In this document: positions 1 to 4,998 of the stretch, in pieces | Layout of the letters: every line of letters begins with the position of its first letter | Numbering within the stretch: position 1 is the first letter of the stretch | NCBI GenBank assembly: GCA_012514865.1 | Contig: JAAYZO010000706.1 | Span: 1 to 7,733 of the forward strand | DNA: 7,733 nucleotides | DNA from: Lentisphaerota bacterium | GTDB lineage: Bacteria > Verrucomicrobiota > Lentisphaeria > Oligosphaerales > JAFGRS01 | Reading direction: 5' to 3' | Program-made: the position numbers and the translations under genes | Notes under the pieces: model-generated | The model's input: only the letters and a program-made list of their open reading frames with translations | Told to the model about the DNA's origin: nothing | Database searches by the model: none

Positions 1-1
1 G

Positions 2-373
2 GCCATCGTCGTCTACACGTCCTCGGAGAATGCCTGGGCCTCGAAGGAGGGGCAGCCCGGGCCGTCATGGTGGCAGGTCGACCTCGGCGAGCCCCAGGCG
101 GTGCGGGAGGTCCGGGTGTGGTACCGCAGCCTGGCCGGCGTCTACGGCTTCGTGCCGAAGGCGGTGACCCTCCAGCTCTCCGACGACGGCAAGGCCTGGC
201 GCACCGTCCTCGCGAACAGCACGGCAGTGCCCCGCGAGGGCGCCGCCTACGAGCGCACGCCGAGCCGCTACGACCTCCAGAGCCAGGGGCGCTTCGTGCG
301 GCTGCTGTTCGAGCAGGGCACCCAGCGGCCCGGCAGCACCGTGGTCGAGGTCACCGAGGTCGAGGTCTACTGA
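2..373 (+). CDS. C-terminal part of a protein with an F5/8 type C (discoidin) domain
   Basis: The gene enters from the left edge already in frame and ends with TGA at 371-373, so only the last 123 residues are visible. The sequence shows SWWQVDLGEPQAV, close to the hallmark WWxVDLG strand of the coagulation factor 5/8 C-terminal (discoidin) fold. It continues with VRVWYRS, LQLSDDGKAWRTV and RFVRLLFEQ, and ends in VVEVTEVEVY, as expected for the later strands of this beta-sandwich. Such domains usually bind carbohydrates or other surface ligands and are common at the ends of secreted glycosidases and sugar-binding proteins. The catalytic or anchoring part would lie upstream of the window, so the enzyme class cannot be stated. 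The gene is tail to tail with the kinase gene and overlaps its last 7 bp. Domain call is firm; whole-protein function is unknown. Confidence 0.85.
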   Translation, partial: AIVVYTSSENAWASKEGQPGPSWWQVDLGEPQAVREVRVWYRSLAGVYGFVPKAVTLQLSDDGKAWRTVLANSTAVPREGAAYERTPSRYDLQSQGRFVRLLFEQGTQRPGSTVVEVTEVEVY

Positions 374-1794
374 CCCGGCGCGCCGGGCGTCACCTCGACT
401 GGTGGCGGGTTCGGCAGGGTCACCCGGAAGCGAGTTCCCTGGCCGGGCGTGCTCTCCACCGTGATCGCGCCGCCATGCAGCTCGACGATCCAGGCGACGA
501 TGGCCAGGCCGAGGCCGGTGCCGACACTGCGGCTTTCCTCGACCTGGTAGAAGGGCTCGAAGATCCGGTCGAGGTCGGCGGCGGCGATGCCGATGCCCTG
601 GTCGCGCACCTCGAGCACGGCCGCGTCCGCCTGGCGCCGCAGGCTGATCGAGACTGCCCCGGCCTTCCCCGAGAAGCGTAGGGCGTTGTCGACGAGGTTG
701 TGGCAGAGGCGCCGCAGGAGCCCCTCGCTGGCGTTCAGGACGATGTCCGGCTGGATGTCGCAGTCGACCCTGACGGCACTGCCGGCGTTCGCGGCCCGGG
801 CCTGTCGGACGACCTGGTCGACGAGGTCGGAGGCGTTCACCGGCGCCATGAGCCGGCGCTGTTCGGCGGTGCCGGGCCGGGCGAGCAGGAGGAGGTCCTT
901 CAGCAGGCGCGACAGCGTCGTGATCTGCTCGAGGCACTCGGTGAGCACGGCCTGGTACTCCGCGGTGGTGCGCTCGCGGCCGAGGCAGACCTCGATGGAA
1001 CCCCGCAGGGCGGTCAGCGGCGTGTTCAGCTCGTGGGCGGCGTCGGCGCTGAAGCGCTGGATGCGTTCGAAGGAGGCCTGCAGGCTGTCGAAGGTCCGGT
1101 TGAGTGCCTCGATCAGCCGCGCCACCTCATCCTGCGAGTGTGCCGTCGCGATGCGGGCGCTGAGGTCGCCCTGGCGGAGGCGCTGCACGGCCTCGTCGAT
1201 GGCGTCGAGTGAGGCCAGGACCTTCCGGCTCATGAGGTGGCCGAGCGGCAGGGCCAGGAGCACCGCCAGGCCGAGAGCGATGCCCATGCCCTCGAGGATC
1301 TTCTCGACCAGCTCGTACTCGCTGCGGTCGCTGATGAAGACGATGACGTCCTTGCCGGGGCAGCGGAACATCACATGCCATTCGCTGAGGGCGTCCTCGA
1401 GGTCGTCGCCCTCGGACTCCACCCTCACGATGAACGGCCGGCGGCGCTCCCTGGCCAGGAAGGCCGCCTCCCGCGGCAGGCTGAAGCCCGGGGTCTGGTA
1501 GAGGACCTCGTGGCTGAGCGAGACGATGGCATAGCCGACGCGGCGGTGGCGGGTGGCGAAGGCCAGGTGGCTGTCGATCGACGCGATGGCGGCCGGGCTG
1601 ACCGGGCCGCCTGGCGGCGTGCCGTGCGCCGCGAGTTCCGCCATGATGCCCTCGGAGAGGGTCTCCATGCGGTCGTCGGCGTCGCGCAGGATGCGGTGGA
1701 TTGCGTAGAAGTTAAAGGCAATCAGGACGACGAGCATCAGGGCGAAGAAGCCCGCCGCGATCCAGGCCGTGAGCTTGAGCTGGAAAACACGCAT
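367..1794 (-). CDS. Two-component sensor histidine kinase (CusS/heavy-metal-sensor-like architecture)
   Basis: This 475-residue inner-membrane kinase senses a signal outside the membrane and passes phosphate to the adjacent response regulator. Seen in order: a first transmembrane helix (about 9-29), an extracytoplasmic region (about 32-167), a second helix (about 168-186), a HAMP linker (about 189-241), and a HisKA segment FSADAAHELNTPLTALRG with phospho-accepting His254. The ATPase domain follows, with the N box HNLVDNALRFS (365-375), DQGIGI (398-403), an F box IFEPFY and the G2 box GTGLGLAI (425-432). His254 is followed by ELNTPL where ELRTPL is more usual. The phrase around the His box and the partner's sequence resemble heavy-metal sensors such as CusS, but no metal-efflux gene is in view, so the ligand is open. 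The ATG abuts the TAG of the regulator gene, which implies translational coupling. The TAG stop lies within the overlap with the convergent gene. Confidence 0.93.
   Translation of the reverse strand: MRVFQLKLTAWIAAGFFALMLVVLIAFNFYAIHRILRDADDRMETLSEGIMAELAAHGTPPGGPVSPAAIASIDSHLAFATRHRRVGYAIVSLSHEVLYQTPGFSLPREAAFLARERRRPFIVRVESEGDDLEDALSEWHVMFRCPGKDVIVFISDRSEYELVEKILEGMGIALGLAVLLALPLGHLMSRKVLASLDAIDEAVQRLRQGDLSARIATAHSQDEVARLIEALNRTFDSLQASFERIQRFSADAAHELNTPLTALRGSIEVCLGRERTTAEYQAVLTECLEQITTLSRLLKDLLLLARPGTAEQRRLMAPVNASDLVDQVVRQARAANAGSAVRVDCDIQPDIVLNASEGLLRRLCHNLVDNALRFSGKAGAVSISLRRQADAAVLEVRDQGIGIAAADLDRIFEPFYQVEESRSVGTGLGLAIVAWIVELHGGAITVESTPGQGTRFRVTLPNPPPVEVTPGAPGQ
374..387. repeat. 14-bp perfect palindrome at convergent gene ends
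   Basis: CCCGGCGCGCCGGG is its own reverse complement and begins at the base after the stop codon of the discoidin-domain gene. It lies inside the last codons of the kinase gene (encoding PGAPG). It could fold as a short hairpin in either transcript and help end the plus-strand transcript. No T-run follows on the plus strand, so a classical intrinsic terminator is not supported. Confidence 0.4.
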
Positions 1795-2466
1795 CTACTC
1801 CTCCCGCAGGACGTAGCCCACCCCCCGCACCGTGTGGATCAGCTTCGGCGAGAAAGCGTCGTCGAGCTTGGCGCGGAGGTTGCGTATGTGGACATCGACG
1901 AGGTTGGTATTGCTGTCGAAGTTCATGTCCCAGACGTGCTCGATGATGGCCGTGCGGGTGCAGACGCGGCCGCGGTTGCGCATCAGGAACTCGAGGAGGG
2001 CGTACTCGCGCTGGGTCAGCTCGACGGGCTTGCCGGCGCGCTGGACGCGGTGGCTGACCGGGTCCATGGCCAGGTCGGCGAGGCGCAGGTCGGCGGCGGC
2101 CTGGCCGTCGCGGCGGCGCAGCAGGGCCCGCAGGCGCGCCAGGAGTTCCGCGAAGGCGAAGGGCTTCACCAGGTAGTCGTCGGCACCGGCGTCCAGGCCG
2201 CGCACCTTGTCCTCGACGTGGTCCTTGACCGTCAGCATCAGGATCGGCGTGCTGATGCGCCGCTGGCGCAGCGCGGCGGCGACGTCGAAGCCGTTCATCC
2301 CGGGCAGCATGACGTCGAGGACGATGGCGTCGTAGTCGCCGACCTGGGCCATGCTGAGGCCCTCCGGGCCCGTGGTGGCGCCGTCGACGGCATAGAGTTC
2401 CTCGCGGAGGCCCTTGACGATGAAACGGGCCACCTCGGGACGATCCTCAACCACCAGAATCCGCAT
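1795..2466 (-). CDS. OmpR/PhoB-family response regulator (CusR-like)
   Basis: This is a 223-residue transcription factor with an N-terminal receiver domain and a C-terminal winged helix. The receiver shows the acidic pair Glu7-Asp8, phospho-acceptor Asp51 in IVLDVMLPG, Thr79 in ILMLT and Lys101 in YLVKPF. The winged helix (about 125-221) shows LTQREYALLEFLMRN, the VWDMNFDSNTNLVDVHIRNLR recognition-helix region and the terminal HTVRGVGYVL hairpin. These features are typical of OmpR-type regulators, and WDMNFDS.TN is close to copper/heavy-metal regulators. I chose the start at 2466 because the receiver fold begins exactly there (MRILVVEDRPEV). The reading frame is open further upstream to 2796, but that part is repeat-derived, arginine- and proline-rich translation. 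The gene is co-oriented with and directly precedes the kinase gene, its obvious partner. Target genes are not visible. Confidence 0.95.
   Translation of the reverse strand: MRILVVEDRPEVARFIVKGLREELYAVDGATTGPEGLSMAQVGDYDAIVLDVMLPGMNGFDVAAALRQRRISTPILMLTVKDHVEDKVRGLDAGADDYLVKPFAFAELLARLRALLRRRDGQAAADLRLADLAMDPVSHRVQRAGKPVELTQREYALLEFLMRNRGRVCTRTAIIEHVWDMNFDSNTNLVDVHIRNLRAKLDDAFSPKLIHTVRGVGYVLREE
1798..1805 (-). promoter_or_regulatory. Strong ribosome binding site of the kinase gene, embedded in the regulator's last codons
   Basis: On the minus strand the sequence reads GGGAGGAG-TAG-ATG. The Shine-Dalgarno is formed by the final codons of the response regulator (Arg-Glu-Glu), and its stop codon separates the site from the kinase start. 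This fixes the kinase start at 1794 and suggests that the two proteins are made in linked amounts. Confidence 0.8.
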
Positions 2467-2492
2467 GCCTGCCGCCCTGCTTTCTCGCGAGT

Positions 2493-2520
2493 AGGATAGG
2501 GCCACCGCCACACACCACAA
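2493..2520 (-). promoter_or_regulatory. Candidate promoter of the two-component operon
   Basis: On the minus strand, TTGTGG (2520-2515) is followed after 16 bp by TATCCT (2498-2493), about 27 bp before the regulator ATG. The -10 element matches the sigma-70 consensus at four of six positions and the -35 element at three. The position suits the operon, but the match is moderate. The repeat array immediately upstream could be regulatory or unrelated. Confidence 0.35.
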
Positions 2521-2537
2521 TCTAGCCTGCGTGCCGC

Positions 2538-2648
2538 CCGGCGCCCGACACGTCGGTCCGCGGCGCCGCCCGGGGGACCTCCCAGGGGAGCGGCTGCAGC
2601 CCGCCGCCGCAGCCCGATCTCCGGCGCCCGACAGGGCGGTCCCCGGCG
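2538..2648. repeat. Direct repeat pair, 28 bp, 25 of 28 identical
   Basis: Copy one spans 2538-2565 and copy two 2621-2648, offset by 83 bp. Both begin CCGGCGCCCGACA and share GGTCC and CGGCG further on, with three mismatches over 28 bp. Similarity continues loosely beyond this, including GACCTCC in both. They look like diverged copies of a longer unit of roughly 80 bp. Two further partial units start at 2707 and 2777. Confidence 0.75.
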
Positions 2649-2658
2649 TCGGCCGTGG

Positions 2659-2682
2659 ACCTCCGGGGCGCCAGCCGGAGGT
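2659..2682. repeat. 8-bp inverted repeat (hairpin)
   Basis: ACCTCCGG (2659-2666) and CCGGAGGT (2675-2682) are perfectly complementary around an 8-nt loop. The hairpin lies inside the second unit of the spacer's repeat array. Confidence 0.6.
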
Positions 2683-2704
2683 GGCATGCACATCCTTGCG
2701 CATG

Positions 2705-2720
2705 TCCCGGCGCCCCGGGA
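2705..2720. repeat. 6-bp stem, 4-nt loop hairpin
   Basis: TCCCGG (2705-2710) pairs with CCGGGA (2715-2720) around CGCC. It sits at the head of the third repeat unit, directly over the CCGGCGCCC core. An alternative pairing of CCGGCG with the CGCCGG at about 2721-2726 is also possible. Confidence 0.5.
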
Positions 2721-2781
2721 CGCCGGACAGGGCACGGCGAAACACCGCGCGCTGCGCCTCCCTGCGACCTTCCGTTCCGGC

Positions 2782-2826
2782 GCCCTGAAAGGGCATCCTT
2801 CGTCAGCCCGGGGCAGCGCCCCGGGG
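2782..2826. repeat. Tandem hairpin pair, REP/BIME-like element
   Basis: The first hairpin is GCCCT-GAA-AGGGC (2782-2794). Twelve bases later comes CCCGGGGC-AGC-GCCCCGGG (2807-2825). Both stems are perfect and both loops are three bases. Two adjacent perfect GC hairpins with a fixed short spacer are the usual form of repetitive extragenic palindromes. Lying downstream of the phosphatase gene, they might stabilise or end that transcript, but there is no T-run to support factor-independent termination. Confidence 0.6.
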
Positions 2827-2920
2827 CCTTCACCGTTCGTAGTTGCAGGCTGAAGGTCTGCGACAGGTGCGCCCGCGCCACACCGCGGAGGTCCACATGA
2901 GCCTGCTCGCCGGCGTCCCG

Positions 2921-3559
2921 TCAGGGCGCGGCGCTGGCCGCGTTCGGGCCGTCCGCCAACGCGTGAGTCTCGCCGCTCACGGCGCGCGCGTCGTAGTGCC
3001 AGACGTAGTCTTCGAAGGTCGGCCATGACCCGGGCACCAGGCCGCGGTCGTACATCTCTCTAAGGGCCTTCGGGTTGGACCAGCCGTCGAGTTCCATGCG
3101 GAACACCGCTGAGATCAGCCCGGAGCGCTCCTTGCCGCGGGCGCAGTGCACGAGGATGGGGTGGTTCCGTGGATCGGCGACGATGGCCAGGATCTCCGTC
3201 ACGGCGGCGTCGATGTCCTCCGGGGCGCTCTTCAAGGGCAGGCGCACGAAGCACACTCCGTGCCGTCGGCACCAGGCCGCCTCGGCCTGGGCCTCCTCGT
3301 CCATCTTCGAACGCAGGGTCACCATCGTCTTCACGCCCATCAGACCCAGCACCGGCAGGCCGATGCCGCGCGGCTGGCCGCTGCGGTAGAAGACGCCCGG
3401 GCGCAGCACCCGCAGATTCGGCAGGTAGCGCTCGTAGAGGACGACCGCGCCCAGCGCGCTCACAGCCAGCACAACCAGAAGGGCCAGACCGACCCGCCTC
3501 CGCCGGCGGCGGGCCGGAGCTGACACGGGGCGCTGCGGGCGGTCATGGTCTGGAGTCAT
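2921..3559 (-). CDS. Membrane-anchored cysteine phosphatase (protein tyrosine / dual-specificity phosphatase-like)
   Basis: The product (212 residues) has a short basic cytoplasmic-looking start rich in arginine (18-22), one hydrophobic helix (about 23-42), then a phosphatase domain. The signature HCARGKERSG (138-147) fits the HCxxGxxRS/TG loop of cysteine phosphatases, with Cys139 as nucleophile and Arg145 as phosphate binder. Asp115 or Asp117 is a possible general acid. The segment LRPGVFYRSGQPRG before it is typical of the bacterial/plant-like dual-specificity group. The substrate, protein or small molecule, cannot be told. The helix followed by the domain suggests an N-in anchor with the domain outside the cytoplasmic membrane, or a cleaved signal. 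Start 3559 is preferred over ATGs at 3583 and 3601 because AGGAG sits 7 bp before it. The gene is co-oriented with the two-component operon, but a 454-bp repeat region separates them, so shared transcription is doubtful. Confidence 0.85.
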   Translation of the reverse strand: MTPDHDRPQRPVSAPARRRRRRVGLALLVVLAVSALGAVVLYERYLPNLRVLRPGVFYRSGQPRGIGLPVLGLMGVKTMVTLRSKMDEEAQAEAAWCRRHGVCFVRLPLKSAPEDIDAAVTEILAIVADPRNHPILVHCARGKERSGLISAVFRMELDGWSNPKALREMYDRGLVPGSWPTFEDYVWHYDARAVSGETHALADGPNAASAAP

Positions 3560-3566
3560 CGGCAGT

Positions 3567-3571
3567 CTCCT
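3567..3571 (-). promoter_or_regulatory. Ribosome binding site that decides the phosphatase start
   Basis: AGGAG on the minus strand lies 7 bp before the ATG at 3559. No comparable site precedes the two earlier in-frame ATGs. Confidence 0.7.
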
Positions 3572-3606
3572 GGGCGGTTCCATAGGCACGTACAAGACCA
3601 TCGGCC

Positions 3607-3646
3607 CATTAAGGGTCTGTGCAGTGCAGATGAAGAAGCCTTAATG
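3607..3646. repeat. 8-bp inverted repeat upstream of the phosphatase gene, possible operator
   Basis: CATTAAGG (3607-3614) and CCTTAATG (3639-3646) are perfect inverted copies with centres 32 bp apart, close to three helical turns. They are unusually AT-rich for this neighbourhood and lie where the phosphatase promoter should be. A dimeric regulator could bind there. Chance is also possible for an 8-bp match. Confidence 0.35.
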
Positions 3647-3932
3647 TGGATGCAGGGGCGGGCGCGGCGGCGGCCTTCCAGCGGCCTCGGGTCGCAGGCG
3701 CAGGGACGGCAACAAGACGCGCCGCAGGAAAGGCACCGACATGCCGAAGAGAACGGCCTGGACAGCCGCCTCCGAACGCTGTACTGTCGGTGAGGTGCAG
3801 AAGCCCAACCGATTCCGATGGAGGCCCGGGCGGGCGAGATGCCTGTGGATGGCCCGGATCTGTTGGCTCGGGAATCTACTACCTGGACAGTGGAAGCCTG
3901 GCTCGGCCGGCACGCCGCTCAGGGCAGATCGT

Positions 3933-3938
3933 GAGGGA
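3933..3938 (+). promoter_or_regulatory. Ribosome binding site of the HNH endonuclease gene
   Basis: GAGGGA ends 7 bp before the ATG at 3946 and supports that start over upstream in-frame codons. A GTG at 3931 is the only nearby alternative and would add five residues. Confidence 0.6.
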
Positions 3939-3945
3939 CCGCGAC

Positions 3946-4944
3946 ATGGCCGCAGTACCGCCTGGAGAGATCGTTTCGGCGATCGCTGACGCCTTTGCAG
4001 AGAGTGGATCCTCGGCCGTTCTGGTCTCTGACAAGGAGGCGAATCCTCGGCGGTTCTACATCGTTGCCGGTGAATCGGCCTTTCCGGTGTGGGTCTACAT
4101 ATGGACCTTGACCCATGGCGGTGGTGCGGCAAGGCCTCGAGACGAGTACAGGATCCAGCTGACAGGTGTTTCGCCGCCACTGCCGGAGAATCCGGATGGT
4201 CCGACGCTCTTGGTCGGATACGAGCGGGACACCAAGTGCTTCGTGGGATTCGATCTCCGCAAACATCGAGTCTTCTCGCCCAAGTCGCCGTCCATACAAG
4301 TCAACATCAACACGCTTCGCAACGCCGTCAGAGATGGCTTCGCGTTTGCACGGAAAGGTAACGACGAGATCGCGATAGGGTTTCGCCCTGACAACATCCT
4401 AGCCTACGCCCTGAATGCAGAGAGCCTCCATGGAGAAGGCGCGGGTGCGGGCGTCTCCGACGCTCTGAACAGGGTCGTGCGACAAGTTCCTCTGGCAGAG
4501 GATGAGACGAGTGCCATTCCTGTGGAAAGGCAGAGAGTTGTCGCAAAGGTCTCTCGCCTGGTAAGGGACAGTGACTTCCGGCGCAAAGTCACAGTAGCCT
4601 ATGACAGGAAGTGTGCGGTCACCGGCCTGCAACTTCGACTCATCGACGCGGCGCACATTGTACCCGTGGGTGCCGATGGCAGCACTGACGAAGTGACGAA
4701 CGGCATCTGCTTGTCGCCGACCTATCACCGAGCCTATGACAGGGGACTGATCTTCTTGTCCGACGACTACCGGATGAGGATCAATAGAGCTATGAAGCGC
4801 GACCTTACGCGGCTTGGGTTGGACGGTGGTTGGGCGGAATTCGAGGCGCATTTGGGGCGCGAGATCTTCCTGCCGCCGGACCGTCGCCAATGGCCGAAAC
4901 ATGAGTACATCCTGGCCGCAAAGATCGCCAGGGGCTTCCGGTAA
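3946..4944 (+). CDS. HNH endonuclease, probable restriction enzyme of the adjacent methyltransferase
   Basis: The product has 332 residues. The C-terminal third carries an HNH nuclease core of the HNH_2 type: CAVTGL (223-228), the LIDAAHIVPV strand with His237, Asn252 in the TNGICLSPTYHRAYDRGL segment, and His261. In this fold, the first His activates water and the later residues hold the metal ion in a beta-beta-alpha unit. Residues 1-180 form a separate, well-structured region (WVYIWTLTHGGGAARPRDEY, TLLVGYERDTKCFVGFDLRKH, KGNDEIAIGFRPDNILAY). I cannot name this domain; inference makes it the target-recognition part. There is no signal peptide, membrane segment or zinc CxxC pair. The gene is followed after 54 bp by a DNA methyltransferase in the same orientation, the usual arrangement of a Type II RM pair. 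Base composition is lower in GC than the flanks, suggesting transfer. Alternatives are a methylation-dependent nuclease or a standalone HNH defence protein. Cleavage specificity cannot be read from sequence. Confidence 0.85.
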   Translation: MAAVPPGEIVSAIADAFAESGSSAVLVSDKEANPRRFYIVAGESAFPVWVYIWTLTHGGGAARPRDEYRIQLTGVSPPLPENPDGPTLLVGYERDTKCFVGFDLRKHRVFSPKSPSIQVNINTLRNAVRDGFAFARKGNDEIAIGFRPDNILAYALNAESLHGEGAGAGVSDALNRVVRQVPLAEDETSAIPVERQRVVAKVSRLVRDSDFRRKVTVAYDRKCAVTGLQLRLIDAAHIVPVGADGSTDEVTNGICLSPTYHRAYDRGLIFLSDDYRMRINRAMKRDLTRLGLDGGWAEFEAHLGREIFLPPDRRQWPKHEYILAAKIARGFR

Positions 4945-4959
4945 GCGTCTTACGACATC

Positions 4960-4991
4960 GCGTTGACTCAGATGCGTTGATGTAGTACGGT
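4960..4991 (+). promoter_or_regulatory. Methyltransferase promoter giving a nearly leaderless transcript, with direct repeats
   Basis: TTGACT (4963-4968) and TACGGT (4986-4991) are 17 bp apart, a good sigma-70 arrangement (five of six and three of six matches). Transcription would begin about 7 bp later, at 4998-4999, which is the ATG itself. This agrees with the absence of a Shine-Dalgarno before the gene. GCGTTGA occurs twice (4960-4966 and 4974-4980), 14 bp apart. The first copy overlaps the -35 box and the second lies in the spacer. These are natural candidate operator sites for the methyltransferase's own N-terminal DNA-binding segment. The promoter match is seen; the leaderless start and operator role are inferred. 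Confidence 0.5.
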
Positions 4992-4998
4992 AAACGGC

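Larger units (their letters stand above)
2467..2920. other. Gene-free, repeat-rich spacer between the response regulator and phosphatase genes
   Basis: No credible gene lies here. Several frames are open, but their translations are arginine/proline-rich, low in complexity and have no domain. The stretch holds four spaced copies of CCGGCGCCC (starting at 2538, 2621, 2707 and 2777), several perfect inverted repeats listed separately, and probably the operon promoter at its left end. From memory, very similar GC-rich hairpin pairs and their spurious translations recur between genes in planctomycetal and related genomes. That recognition is unverified. Confidence 0.7.
3560..3945. other. Gene-free junction between phosphatase and restriction cassette
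   Basis: No credible gene is visible. The frame of the HNH endonuclease is open back to 3646, but those codons give a low-complexity, Ala/Arg/Gly/Pro-rich sequence without a ribosome binding site. Minus-strand frames across 3641-3793 are similar in character. Composition is GC-rich up to about 3800 and then falls, so the left boundary of the acquired cassette probably lies in the second half of this stretch. I found no flanking direct repeat or integrase to define it. Confidence 0.55.

Noticed and set aside
1237..2499. A long plus-strand reading frame of about 420 codons across kinase and regulator genes
   Set aside because: It is antisense to two firm genes. Its acidic, repetitive translation is the usual mirror of GC-rich coding DNA, and it crosses the gene boundary.
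2467..2796. A 110-residue N-terminal extension of the response regulator
   Set aside because: The receiver fold begins exactly at 2466. The extension is translated from the repeat array, lacks a domain, and would be unlike any OmpR-family member.
2807..2825. Intrinsic transcription terminator
   Set aside because: The stem is strong but neither strand has a following T-run, so it is reported as a repeat hairpin only.
3646..3945. An extra 100 residues at the start of the HNH nuclease
   Set aside because: There is no ribosome binding site, the composition is low in complexity, and base usage differs from the rest of the gene. GAGGGA supports the start at 3946.
3641..4180. A minus-strand reading frame of about 180 codons opposite the nuclease gene
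   Set aside because: It has no recognisable domain, overlaps the firm HNH gene and has Arg/Pro/His-rich, low-complexity sequence. A decayed gene in 3641-3793 cannot be excluded but is not supported.
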